A stretch of 64,000 bases of DNA from Okapia johnstoni (Eukaryota > Chordata > Mammalia > Artiodactyla > Giraffidae), in assembly GCA_024291935.2 (NCBI GenBank), contig CM044311.1, positions 24,122,001 to 24,186,000 of the forward strand, read 5' to 3'. A program made the position numbers and the translations under genes. The notes below the pieces were generated by a model. The model was not told the DNA's origin. It saw nothing but the letters and a program-made list of their open reading frames with translations, and did no database searches. Below are positions 13,020 through 24,997 of this stretch, piece by piece. How positions within the stretch are numbered: the first letter of the stretch is position 1; every line of letters begins with the position of its first letter.

Positions 13020-13512
13020 GATTATAGAAGAGGCTGAAAAATGTCCCCCTAAAAGATTTTCATATTTTAATCCTGGAAAATGTAACTGTTACCTTATATG
13101 TCACAAAGGGTGTCTTTGGAGATTATTATTAAGGATTTTGAGATGTAAACATTTTCCTGGATTATCCTGATGGGCCCTCTTTATAAGAGGGAGACTGAGG
13201 GAGACTTTACACACACAAAGGAGTACTCTATGTAAAGATGGAGCATGAAGAAACGCAAAAATACTGACCTTGATAATTGGAGCAATGCAACAACAAGACA
13301 GGGTATTTCAGGAGACACTGGGAGCTGGCAAAGGCAATGAAGGAATCTTATAAAGCTTCCAAAAAGATGCAGACCTTGCTGACATACTGACTTCTTCCCA
13401 GTGATACTGATTTCAGACTGTGCACTCTAAAACTGTGAGAAATAGTTGTCTTGTTTTAAGCTACCAGCTTTGTGGTTATTTATTACAGCAGCCATAGAAA
13501 ACTAATATAGGA
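13020..13512 (+). mobile_element. MLT1-type (ERVL-MaLR) LTR, old
   Basis: Shows the ordered landmarks of MLT1-like LTRs: 'cctggattatcctgatgggcc' (two blocks), 'tataagaggga', a region resembling 'gagcaatgc...ggagctggcaaaggcaa', 'aaactgtgagaaata', and the terminal 'cagcagccatagaaaactaat' (two blocks). It is strongly diverged and non-coding. The family assignment is from memory of the consensus; the exact subfamily is not claimed. Confidence 0.7.
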
Positions 13513-14317
13513 AGATTTTGTCAGAAAATTCTAATTAATATTTTAGAGTGTCCACAACAAGTTACCCTCAGAGTTTGGGAAAAAAATCCCTCAAGAATCC
13601 AGTGCTTATATGAGTAATTTCTTGTAGTGATCATACCTCTATTTTAAGTTCCTTGGGAGTATAAATATTTTAACATTTTGCACTGGAAGCTACAGACCTT
13701 GAAAATTATGAAGCAAAAAATGACATATTTTCAGAACATGGATGTATATATATAATGCTTAAAATGAAACCTAAAAAAAAAAAAAGAAGAAGAAGAAAGC
13801 ATTAGAAAATGTTCTCCTCATAAACCAAGGAGTTAAATCAGTAGGTATATGAAAATTATGCTCTTTAAATGTCACTTAATATTTTTCAGTGACTAGGTTT
13901 TCCAAAAATGAAATTCAAGTAATAAAAAAAAAAAAACACACACTGTCAAATCTAGCTTATCTGCATAAGTTTAACGTCAGTATCATTCTAATCAAATCAC
14001 AAATGGAAATTAAATTAAGTCAATTTTGATTTACACCTGAGGTGTCTCAATCAGAATATTTCATCAAACTAATCAAACTAATTCCCACATAATGTTATGA
14101 AGGTAATTGGTGTGAAGCAATAGAAAAACAAATTTTCAATAAGCATTTCAGGAGCTATTTTCTATTACTAGGTATTCAAAATCAATAGAAATAGAGTATA
14201 CATATATATAGGGTATGTGTGTGTATATGTAAGTGTCTGTGCCTAAAGTTATTATATCAACAACCTATAATTCTATGCTATTTTGAGAAAAAAAAATTCT
14301 CATTTTAATCTAGTTTT
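13513..14317. other. unassigned AT-rich DNA with short A-rich runs
   Basis: Contains an (A)n(GAA)n run near 13773-13800 and a poly(A) run near 13922-13935. No gene or repeat family recognised. Confidence 0.45.
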
Positions 14318-14327
14318 AATAATTAAT

Positions 14328-14562
14328 GTGCACGCATGCATGTCTGCTAAGTTGCTCCAGTCATGTCTGACTCTTTGCAACACTGTGGATTCTAGCCTGC
14401 CATGCTCCTCTGACCATGGGATTCTCTAGGCAAGGATACTGGAGTGGGTTGCCATGCCTTCCTCCAGGGGATCTTCCTGACCCAGGGACCAAACATGTTT
14501 CTCTTATGTCTCCTGCATTGGTAGGTGGGCTCTTTACACCTAGCACCATTATGGAAGCCCTC
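14328..14562 (-). mobile_element. Bov-tA SINE, antisense
   Basis: The BovA body is at the left and the tRNA-like head at the right. It is flanked by AATAATTAAT at 14318-14327 and 14563-14572. Confidence 0.9.
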
Positions 14563-14572
14563 AATAATTAAT

Positions 14573-15716
14573 ACTTCTTTTAAAAAAGCAGAACAAATTA
14601 AATAAGACACTCAAAGCCAAGGATTTATTTTTTTCTTTTGTTCTAATTTGATTTTTCTATCAATAAACATTAATACAACTGGAAAAACAGACATGCAAGC
14701 TTATACTCCTTCTTATTTTGTAGACATACAGAGGTGGGAATTCCCTTCACCTCTTAGACAAATGAAGAGTTGATATATATCACATAATTTCTATTTAGTT
14801 TAAATTTGAAAATCAAGTGCTTAAGTGCACATTATTTAGTCAAAAGATACTATAAGGTTTATTTAGAGAGAGTTTCTTTTACATGCACATGAATCTTTGT
14901 ATCTAACAAATTTTAACTCTTATGTTTCTCTTATACTACTTTCTAGTTTTTATCTATGTAATGTACCTGCCATGTTGTCTCTTAATATTTTAATGATAGC
15001 TATGCCTAAATCTTATAGAAGAAGAAAATTTTGTGTCATACAATATCACCTTCCATCACATATACTGTTTTTTTTCTATCCTTCCAATATCCTCATACCA
15101 AAAGCTTTATTTGAAATAATATCCAGTGTTTTTGTTTCTTTTATATGAATATTAATAACTGAGTCATTTATATTTCCTAACATATGATATTCTCTTTTAC
15201 TCAAAATTAATCATTTATATGTTCTATTATATTTTTCCTTTCATATAGACATTCACTAATTTGAAAATTGTAAAACTGGAACACTTCTCTCCTTTAAGAG
15301 AAAGCATACTAAATAATTTACCAGTTCTATCTTTTTCTTAATGACAGTGCTCTCTTGTCTCTTTATTTTAAACTAATGCCATTCTTTGCCCACAGACCCT
15401 ACAAATTTCTTTCTGTTTGTTTTTTTCTCTTTCTGCTAAGGATTCTTTTCTTATAGCTTTCTTAAAAACAATTCTTAAGAGCTAAAATTTCTGTGCACTT
15501 GATATAAAAAAGACCTTTATTTACCATAATGCTTCACTACTGTTAGTAGGTATAAAATTAATGGAGATTAATTAATCTCTTCTTAGTGGAGATTAATTTA
15601 CTTTAAAATTCCAAAATTTGTGGTAGTTGGTACTAATTATTTTACAATGTTTATATATTTACTTCTATTATCCTTTATTCTCATTTTCAGCTAAATTGAT
15701 ACTTTAGCATATATAT
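14573..15716. other. unassigned AT-rich DNA
   Basis: No gene or repeat family recognised. The short open frame near 14897-15148 has no recognisable domain and is probably chance. Confidence 0.45.
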
Positions 15717-15727
15717 ATATGTATATA

Positions 15728-16054
15728 GGGCTTCCCTTATAGATCAGCTGGTAAAGAATCTGCCTGCAAAGCAGGAGACCCTGGTTCAATTCCTGGGTTG
15801 GGAAGATCTGCTGGAGAAGGGACAGGCTACTCACTCCAGTATTCTTGGGCTTCCCTTGTGGCTCAGCTGGTAAAGAATCCACCTGCAATGCAGGAGACCT
15901 GGGTTTGATCCCTGGGTTGGGAAGATCCCCTGGAGAAGGGAAAGGCAACCCATTCCAGTATTCTGGCCTGGAGAAGTCCATGGACTTTATAATCCACGCA
16001 GCCACAAAGAGTCGGACATGACTGAGAGAGTTTCACTTCACTTCACTTCACTTC
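15728..16054 (+). mobile_element. tandem Bov-tA dimer (one insertion)
   Basis: Two head-to-tail Bov-tA units: a first one lacking its 3' part (15728-15847) and a second complete one (15848-16054) ending in a (CACTT)n tail. A single duplication, ATATGTATATA, flanks the pair (15717-15727 and 16055-16065), so the dimer probably inserted as one molecule. Confidence 0.85.
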
Positions 16055-16065
16055 ATATGTATATA

Positions 16066-16609
16066 TGTATATGTATATGGCTATAATATCATGAATGGGC
16101 TGATAAAATTTCTAGTTCTGCATTTTCATTCTAGCGGTCAACTAATACAATTTCAGTGTTAGCCAAACGTACAACGAGGATCAGAAAACAATATGCCCTC
16201 AACAAAGATGACAAAGTATCAGTCAAAAATTTTAGTGACATAAGATATAAATATGATAGAACAGACATAACATTGTGCATATAAAAAATATCTCTTATTC
16301 TGTTCAAATAAATAAGTATATTCTATTGCTCTTAAAACAAAATTTTTCATCCTTCAGACACTAAGGTTAGTATAACCTGATACCTACTTTTCTCTCTAAC
16401 CACCTCTCCTGACTCTCAGTGTACTATTTACCATTCTGTTAACTTATGAACTTTTATTAGTTTCTTGACTCTTTAATTACTTTTGTACCTTTAAATCTTA
16501 ATTACGCTTTATCTCACTTAAATATTCTCTATTATGGAGGCCAGTGTGATTAGTTGGGTTTTCTTGTTATAAGAGACTTGATTTTCATTTATAAGCATTT
16601 TACAATATT
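16066..16609. other. unassigned AT-rich DNA
   Basis: No gene or repeat recognised. Confidence 0.45.
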
Positions 16610-18176
16610 TCAGTTCTGTGCAGTTAATTTGAGTCACTCAGTGGTGTCCAACTCTTTGTGACCTCATGAACTGCAAACGCTGTCCTCCCTGTCCATCACC
16701 AACTCCCTGAGTCCACCCAAACCCATGTCCATTGAGCCAGTGATGCATTCCAACCATCTCATCCTGTGTCATCCCCTTCTCCCTTGCCGTCAACCTTTCC
16801 CAGCATCAGGGTCTTTTCCAATAAGTCAACTCTTTGCATGAGGTGGCCAAAGTATTGGAATTTCAGCTTCAACATCAGTCCTTCCAATGAACACCCAGGA
16901 CTGATCTCCTTTAGGATGGACTGGTAGGATCTCCTTGCAGTCCAAGGAACTGTCAAGAGTCTTCTCCATCACCACAGTTCAAAAGCATTAATTCTTTGGA
17001 GCTCAGCTTTCTTTATAGTCCAACTCTCACATCCATACATGACCACTGGAAAAACCATAGCCTTGACTAGACAGACCTTTGTTGGCAAAGTAATGTCTCT
17101 GCTTTTTAATGTGCTGTTTAGGTTGGTCATAACTTTGCTTCCAAGTAGTAAGCGTCTTTTAATTTCATGGCTGCAATCACCATATGCAGTGATTTTGGAG
17201 CCCAGAAAAATAAAGTCAGACACTGTTTCCCCATCTATTTGCCATGAAGTGATGGGACTGAATGCCATGATCTTAGTTTTCTGAATGTTGAGCTTTCATC
17301 AGAGGCTTTTTAGTTCTTCTTCACTTTCTGCCATAAGGGTGGTGCCATCTGCATATCTGAGGTTATTGATATTTCTCCCAGCAATCTTGATTCCAGCTTG
17401 TGCTTCCTCCAGCCCAATGTTTCTCAGGATGTACTTTGCATATAAATTAAATAAGTAGAGTGACAGTATACAGCCTTATGTACTCCTTTTCCTATTTGGA
17501 ACCAGTCTGTTGTTCCATGTCCAGTTCTAACTGTTGCTTCCTGACCTGCATACAGATTTCTCAAGAGACAGGTCAGGTGGTCTGGTATTCCCATCTCTTT
17601 CAGAATTTTCCACAGTTGATTGTGATCCACACAGTCAAAGGCTTTGGCATAGTCAATAAAGCAGAAATAGATGTTTTTCTGGAACTCTCTTGCTTTTTCG
17701 ATGATCCACCGGATGTTGGCAATTTGATCTCTGGTTCCTCTGCCTTTTCTAAAACCAGCTTGAACATTGGGAAGTTCACGGTTCATGTATTGCTGAAGGC
17801 TGGCTTGGAGAATTTTGAGCATTACTTTACTAGCATGTGCTGCTGCTGCTGCTAAGTCGCTTCAGTCGTGTCTGACTCTGTGCAACCCCATAGACGGCAG
17901 CCCACCAGGCTTCCCCCTCCCTTGGATTCTCTAGGCAAGAACACTGGAGTGGGTTGCCATTTCGTTCTCCAATGCATGAAAGTGAAAAGTGAAATTGAAG
18001 TCACTCAGTCGTGTCCGACTCTGAGCGACCCCATGGACTGCAGCCTACCAGGCTCCTCCGTCCATGGGATTTTCCAGGCAAGAGTACTGGAGTGGGGTGC
18101 CATCACCTTTTCCATACTAGCATATGAGATGAGTGCAATTGTGTAGTAGTTTGAGCATTGTTTGGCATTGCCTTTC
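16610..18176 (-). mobile_element. BovB (RTE) LINE fragment, antisense, interrupted
   Basis: The BovB 3' end is near 16610 and the sequence runs antisense through the C-terminal region (minus frame 16969-17268) and RT (minus frame 17424-17822, including 'CFIDYAKAFDCVDHNQLW'). It continues at 18124-18176 after a Bov-A2 insertion. The RT active site near 17350-17362 reads YADG, which loses one catalytic aspartate. The frames are broken between blocks. Confidence 0.92.
17837..18114 (-). mobile_element. Bov-A2 SINE inside a BovB
   Basis: Begins with a (TGC)n run and holds two BovA monomers in the antisense direction, joined by the 'gcatgaaagtgaaaagtgaa' linker. It is flanked by TACTAGCAT (17828-17836 and 18115-18123). 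It is therefore younger than the BovB it splits. Confidence 0.92.
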
Positions 18177-20084
18177 AAGTGAACATAGAACTACATGAAA
18201 ACAAATTATCTTGTTCTGCCAACCAATATGCCAGCCAATTTATGAAACTTATTTTCTAGCTAAAGTTTTGTGAATTCAATGAAATGCTGTTTCCTACTAA
18301 ACAAAACAATTTAATTTGGAGATAAGTAAATCAAACATAAGAAACTTAGAGATTATAAATTTCTTTTGAGTATTTAGTCAATACCTATCTCATATGCAGC
18401 TTTCATTTCTTTCTAAAACAATAAACCCTTTTCTGATAAACTACATTTTATACTTAAAAAATGGGTTATATATTTTGGATAATGGATAGATCTTTGATCT
18501 CAGTAATTTCAATTTAATGTTTATGTCTGAAGATTTTAGGAATGAGATTAATAAGATAGTGTATGGAAATAGAAAATTAATATATCCTCATATTTTTGGT
18601 TGATGCATCTGAAGTGAAAATTAATGTTATCCTCATATTTTTTGTTTGATACATCTGAAGTGAACGCAACAGAAGACAGAGTGTATAATTCATAGACACT
18701 ATTAATAGATTTCTAGTCCATATAGATGTTAAACCATTTCAGTTATCTTCTCCCTTTTGATATGCAGTCTTATTAATGCATGCGTAATTCAATCACATTT
18801 CAGGCTGTTGAACTTTAGAACACAGGAGAAATGTGCAATTATATTTGGGCAATTCACTTTGAGAAATTGCTGGCATGTACTATAATTCTATCATTTAAAC
18901 CTCTTCTTTAATTTTATTTGTTGATAATTTCAATTATTTTATATCAACGATAAGTCACTGATGACTCTACCTGCAAGATTTTGTTATACATATTAGTCAG
19001 AGAAGCAAATTAGCTTAAGTTATATATTGTGCAAAGCCAGTGATTTTTGTAACATCGAGATTGGTATTTAATATTAACTTTATACCTCAGTTATTTGGGT
19101 GTACTATTCTCAGAAGACAATTTGTATCAGGTGTTTCTTCTTATTTTAATACACATGTAGTTGTACATTCCTGAATATATTTCCAAATTCTTTCTCTCCT
19201 GCATGTGCATGCTCACATGATCACTGGTTTTATTTCGCAGGCCAGAGAAATTTCTTATAAATATATTTCTGAGGTCTAATGTTTGTAATGTTTTCTATAA
19301 TACCTGACTAGTATTTATAAAGCTATCATGCTGAGCCCTTTCCATAGTTCCCATTATTCTGCTTTGCCTAGAGACTGTCCATTACTGCAACCATTTCTTT
19401 GCCATCTGCCCAACATGGCATCACAGATTCCAATTCTCAGAAGACCCTACACATATGCTAGCCTTAGAAAATTTTAACCAACTATTTTATATATATTTTG
19501 AAAATGGTGCCTGTTTTACAAGATCACACCATCATGTATTGCCTTAAATTGACCTAGATGGGATCCTGGAACAGAGAAAGGACATCCAGAATGCAAATTT
19601 CCCATCATGGGTGCTGCGTTTCACTGATGAAGAATTCTAGATTTACAGTAGAATCCCGAATGAATGGTGCAGTCTTTATAATGGGAAGCCATCTGTTTTT
19701 CTGAAGCCAGGAGCTTCCTGACACAAATGCTCAGAAAAGCTCACTGACTTCAGCTTACAGGCTTGGAAATTTGGTTATCTTTTTCTTGAGAGGCTTTTCA
19801 AAAAAAACCAACTTCATTAACTTGGAAGAGGCTGAATAAAGCTCTGCTCCTGTTGATTTCCCTACCTACTAGCCCAGTGATTTGAAGTGAATGAGGGGAG
19901 AAGAGGAAGCAGACTGATAGGACCTTCTTATAAGCTGGATTTCAATGTACCTTTTATTAATGAGAGCTCTGAAATTGAGAGTCATTGTAGAATTGCTGCC
20001 AGCCAGGCAGCAGTCATGGTAAAGTGGCCACTGCCTACAGACATCATCATCACTGATTTTGTTGCTGTGTCAATTGAGATTATA
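18177..20084. other. unassigned DNA
   Basis: About 1.9 kb with no recognised gene. It contains a diverged tandem pair of about 37 bp near 18586-18665 ('cctcatatttt...gatgcatctgaagtgaa'). The open frame that begins at 19887 runs into BovB sequence and is not supported as a gene. Confidence 0.45.
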
Positions 20085-22747
20085 TGCAATGCTGGGGAGG
20101 TGCATGGAGCGGTGGCCAAGAGGACCGACCTCACGTCCAAGGAGCTGCGGTTGCACCAGTGCAAGAGGGCTGAGAGGAGCTACTCCATGTTCAAGATCAG
20201 GAGGGGAAACTGTGAGGAGATACCCCTCGTCCAAGGTAAAGAGCAGCAGCTGAGCTTTGCTGGAGTAGCCGTGAAGAGATACCCACGTCCGAGGTAAGAG
20301 AAACCCAAGTAAGATGGTAAGTATTGCTAGAGGGCAACAGAGGGCAGACACACTGAAACCATAATCACAGAAAACTAGCCAATCTGATCACATGGACCAT
20401 GGCCTTGTCTAACTCAATGAAACTAAGCCATGCCATGTGGGGCCATCCAAGACGGACGGGTCATGGTGGAGAGGCCTGACATAATGTGGTCCACTGGAGA
20501 AGGGAATGGCAAACCACTTCAGTATTCTTGCCGTGAGAACCCCATGAACAGTATGAAAAGGCAAAATGATAGGACACTGAAAGATGAACTCCTCAGGTCA
20601 GTAGGTGCCCAACATGCTACTGGAGATCAGTGGAGAGATAACTCCAAAAAGAGTGAAGGGATGGAGCCAAAGCAAAAACAACACCCAGTTGTGGATGGGA
20701 CTGGTGATAGAAACAAGGTTTGATGCCATAAAGAGCAATATTGCATAGGAACCTGGAATGTTAGGTCCATGAATCAAGGCAAATTGGAAGTGGTCAAACA
20801 GGAGATGGCAAGAGTGAACATCGACATTCTAGGAATCAGCAAACTAAAATGGACTGGAATGGGTGAATTTAACTCAGATGACCATTATATCTACTACTGT
20901 GGGCAGGAATCCCTTAGAAGAAATGGAGTAGCCATCATGGTCAACAAAAGAGTCCAAAATGCAGTATTTGGATGCAATCTCAAAAACGACAGAATGATTT
21001 CTGTTCATTTCCAAGGCAAGCCATTCAATATCATGGTAATCCAAGCCTATGCCCCAACTAGTAATGCTGAAGAAGCTGAAGTTGAACGGTTCTATGAAGA
21101 CCTACAAGACCTTTTAGAACTAACACCCCCCAAAAAAATGTCCTTTTCATTATAGGGGGCTGGAATGCAAAAGCAGGAAGTCAAGAAACACCTGGAGTAA
21201 CAGGCAAATTTGGCCTTGGAGTACAGAATGAAGTAGGGCAAAGGCTTACAGAGTTTTGCCAAGAAAATGCACTAGACATAGCAAACACCCTCTTCCAACA
21301 ACACAAGAGAAGACTCTACACATGGACATCACCAGATGGTCAACATCGAAATCAGACTGATTATATTCTTTGCAGCCAAAGATGGAGACGCTCTATACAG
21401 TCAGCAAAAACAAGACTGGGAGCAGACTGTGGCTCAGATCATGAACTGCTTATTGCCAAATTCAGACTTAAATTGAAGAAAGTAGGGAAAACCACTAGAC
21501 CATTCAGGTATGACCTAAATCAAATCCCTTATGATTATACAGTGGAAGTGGGAAATATATTTAAAGGATTAGATCTGATAGACAGAATGCCTGATGAATT
21601 ATGGATGGAGGTTCAGGACATTGTACAGGAGACAGGGATCAAGACCACCCCCATGGAAAAGAAATGCAAAAAAGCAAAATGGCCATCTGAGGAGGCCTTA
21701 CAAATAGCTGTGAAATGAAGAGAAGTGAAAAGCAAAGAAGAAAAGGAAAGATATTCCCATTTGAATGCAGAGTTCCAAAGAATAGCAAGGAGAGATAAGA
21801 AAGCCTTCCTCAGCGATCAGTGTAAATAGAGGAAAACAACAGAATGGGGAAGAATAGAGATCTCTTCAAGAAAATTAGAGATACCAAGAAAAGAAAACAT
21901 TTCATGCAAAGATGGGCTCGATAAAGGACAGAAATGGTATGGACCTAACAGAAGCAGAAGATACTAAAAAGAGGTGGCAAGAATATACAGAAGAACTGTA
22001 CAAAAAAGATATTCATGACCCAGATAATCACAATGGTGTGATTATGGTGTGATCACTCACCTAGAGCCAGACATCCTGGAATATGAAGTCAAGTGGGCCT
22101 TAGAAAGCATCACTATGAACAAAGCTAGTGGAGGTGATGGAATCCCGGTTGAACTACTTCAAATCCTAAAAGATGATGTTGTGAAAGTGCTGCATTCAAG
22201 ATGCCAGCAGATTTGGAAAACTCAGCAGTGGCACAGGACTGGAAGAGGTCAGTTTTCATTCCAATCCCAAAGAAAGGCAAGAATTGCCAAAGAATGCTCA
22301 AACTACCACACAATTGTACTCATCTCACACACTAGTAAAGTAATGCTCAAAATTCTCTAAGCCAGTCTTCAGCAATATGTGAACCGTGAACTTCCAGATG
22401 TTCAAGCTGGCTTTAGAAAAGGCAGAGGAACCAGAGATCAAATTGCCAACATCTGCTGGATCATCGAAAAAGCAAGAGAGTTCCAGAAAAACATCTATTT
22501 CTGCTTTATTGACTATGCCAAAGCCTTTGATTGTGTGGATAACAATAAACTGGAAAAATCTGAAGGAGACGGGAATACCAGACCACCTGACCTGCCTCTT
22601 GAGAAACCTGTATGCAGGTTAGGAAGCAACAGTTAGAACTGGACATGGAACAACAGACTGGTTCCAAATAGGAAAAAGGAGTATGTCAAGGCTGTATATT
22701 GTCATCCTGCTTATCAAACTTATATGCAGAGTACATCATGAGAAATG
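20085..22747 (+). mobile_element. BovB (RTE) LINE, 5' end present, 3' part missing
   Basis: The BovB 5' region ('tgcatggagcggtggcc' to 'tggtccactggagaagggaa') starts near 20085; the exact first base is uncertain. The endonuclease region is in frame at 20769-21155 ('VKQEMARVNIDILGISKLKW', 'VIQAYAPTSNAEEAEVERFY'). Broken frames continue through the EN-RT linker (21473-21718) and RT (22049-22360, 22379-22636, with 'CFIDYAKAFDCVD'). Sense BovB ends at 'gagtacatcatgagaaatg', upstream of the RT catalytic motif. The rest of RT and the 3' UTR are absent, and an inverted BovB piece begins about 10 bp later. Confidence 0.92.
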
Positions 22748-22756
22748 TTATTTTTT

Positions 22757-23391
22757 TCTTGACTTACATACAGATTTCTCAGGAGGCAGGTAAATTGGTC
22801 TGGTATTCCCATCTCTTGAAGAATTTCCCACAGTTTGTTGTGATTCACACAATCAAAGCGTTTGGTGTAGTCAATAATGAAGAAGTAGATGTTCTTCTGG
22901 AATTCTCTTGCTTTTTGATGATCCACCATTGTTGGCAATTTGATCTCTGTTTCCCCTATCTTTTCTAAATCCAGTTTAAACATCAGGAAGTTCACAGTTC
23001 ATGCACTGTTGAAGCCTGGCTTGGAGAATTTTGAGCATTACTTTGCTAGCCTGTGAGATGAGTTCAAACATGCAGTAGTTTGAACATTCTTTGGCAGTGC
23101 CTTTCTTTGGGATTGAAATGAAAACTGATCTTTTCCAGTCCTGTGGCCACTGCTGAGTTTTCCAAATTTGATGACATATTGAGTGCAGCTCTTTAACAGC
23201 ATCACCTTATAGGATTTGAAATAGCTCAAACGGAATTCCATCATCTCCACTAGTTTTGTTTGTAGTGATGCTTCCTAAGGCCCACTTGACTTCACACTCC
23301 AGGATTTCTGGCTCTAGGTGAATGATCACTCCATCTTAGTTATTTGAGTCATAAAGATCTTTTTTGTATAGTTCTTATGTGTATTCTTGTA
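22757..23391 (-). mobile_element. second BovB LINE fragment, inverted
   Basis: Antisense BovB covering pre-RT to mid-RT (minus frame 22720-22995 contains 'REFQKNIYFFIIDYTKRFDC'). It overlaps the same consensus region as sense positions of about 21985-22620, so it is another copy and not the missing 3' half of the neighbour. It has neither a 5' nor a 3' BovB end. Confidence 0.88.
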
Positions 23392-23597
23392 AAGCAGATT
23401 ATCCTCCATTATGTGGGTGGGCCTCATCTAATCAGTTGAAGGGCTTAAGGAAAATTGGACTTTAGATTGTGCTCAGGCTCTGTCTTAAGTCTGACCTCCA
23501 GCCTGCTGGCTGTCCCTGCAGATTTCATATTTGCCAGCCTCTGCAATCACATGAGCCAGTTCCTTAAACTAAACCTCTCATCTCTCCTATATCTATC
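23392..23597 (+). mobile_element. old LTR-like interspersed repeat fragment, family uncertain
   Basis: The blocks 'gtgggtgggcctcatctaat', 'gttgaagggcttaagg', 'cagcctgctgg' and 'cacatgagccagttcctta' occur in an order I associate with old mammalian LTRs of the ERVL/MaLR or ERV1 type. The precise family is not claimed. Confidence 0.5.
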
Positions 23598-23800
23598 ATG
23601 CTTGTGCTTAGGCACTCAGTTGTGTTGGACAGTAGCCTGCTAGGCTTCTCAGTCCATGCAATTCTCCAGGCAAGAATACTGGAGTGGGTTGCCATTTCCT
23701 CCTCCTGGGCATATTCCCACCCAGGGATCAAACCTGAGTCTCCTTTGGTTCTCTATTGGCAGGCAGATTATCTTCCCACTGAGTCACCTGTAAAAGCCTT
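23598..23800 (-). mobile_element. Bov-tA SINE, antisense
   Basis: BovA body then tRNA-like head on the minus strand, diverged. It is followed by a short CT-rich run at 23807-23820. No clear target-site duplication was found. Confidence 0.82.
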
Positions 23801-24389
23801 CCTATTCTCTCTCTCTCTCTGCCTATCTACAAATAAAGGTAGATCAATTGATAGAAATATATCGATATAGAGGGATGAGATAAGTCACAAAGGGAAGATC
23901 ATTCTGTAAGATTGCTCTTCAGAGAAAGAGCTCCAGGAACAGGAGTGGGTCTACTGGGATGAATTTTAGACACTGCTAAGCCAGTGAGAAATAACCGCCC
24001 CCAAGGATACGCAATAGAACACAAGTCAAGGTTAACAGAACCTTGGACTTCAGTAGCCAGCGAACAGATTCCCAGACTTCTGCACCAGAAGCCTGCCTCA
24101 CTGCTTTGGCTCCTTTAGGCTCATGGAAGGCTATTAGGTTTGCAGCCTGCGCTCCACATGCTTTACTCCCTGTTCTGGACTCCATCATTCCCTCCCCTTC
24201 ACCGCCTTTGCTCTGGCGGGTTTCCCAGTACCTGGGCAGGCCTGGCACAGACTCCACTGACTGCACTGTGACTCGCGGAGGCGGGGGAGGGGCGGGGAGC
24301 GGCTTTAGGTGTCCATGAGTACTGAAGTTTGCAGAAGAGGTGCTAGAGGCCAGATTTCTTACTGACAAATTTGGCATGAGAAGCTTCTA
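23801..24389. other. unassigned DNA with a GC-rich core
   Basis: Mostly unassigned. The segment 24170-24320 is unusually GC-rich for this window and contains a GC-box-like string (GGGGAGGGGCGGGG near 24285-24298). It may belong to the neighbouring ERV-like remnant, but no gene is supported. Confidence 0.4.
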
Positions 24390-24997
24390 GCACCTGAATA
24401 CCCTGGTGTTTTTCATCCCAGAATTCCCCAGCTGGCTTCCGTTGAAACCCAAGATCCCGCAAGATCCCACCAGAGAGCCGGCGTCTTTAGAGAAGCGAGT
24501 GGATGGCTCGCTCAGCCTGACTGTGTCATTCTCAGAAGTGCTGCGATACTCTTTCCTCCCAACACAGTCTTCTTCCTGCCTGTGGATTCTAAACTTCAGG
24601 AGTGTCCCAGGTGGAGTCTGAAACTGGCCCCCGAACTCAAGTGACAAAGAGAGACGGAGGAAATAGGCCGTCCACTCCAAATTGGAAGGTGGTGGTTTTA
24701 TATAATAAGCAAGGGATTTAGGAGGCTTGTCTTGGGCAGCTCGAGATTAGTAGGTCTGCGAACTCACCTGCCAGACTCTAGAGTTTGAATAGAGGCCTTA
24801 ACAGGATTCGATTATATATACAGCACAGATGGTCTCAACAGGACATGATTCACTTAAGGCTAAATGCTTGAAGTTTCTCTTAGTGCAGGAAAAGTGGAGG
24901 GAATATACATTGCAAGGACAGGAGAGGGGGTAATGAGCCTTTAAACCAGCTCACTGATCACCTTGTGGTCCTCTCCTCTCTGTCACCTCCTTCAACA
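24390..24997 (-). mobile_element. probable ERV LTR, antisense (left edge uncertain)
   Basis: Read on the minus strand, a purine-rich stretch is followed by a TG-starting, LTR-like U3 at 24997. A TATA-box-like TTATATAA lies near 24697-24706 and a GC-richer downstream region follows. It lies on the 3' side of the antisense ERVL-like pol remnant, where a 3' LTR is expected. The left boundary and flanking duplication were not found. Confidence 0.5.

Noticed and set aside
19887..20297. 136-codon plus-strand frame as a host gene
   Set aside because: Its second half is BovB 5' sequence, and the first half has no recognisable domain or coding bias.
23976..24377. 133-codon minus-strand frame in the GC-rich patch
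   Set aside because: Low-complexity proline and serine content is explained by GC-rich sequence. Both strands are open over much of it and no domain is visible.
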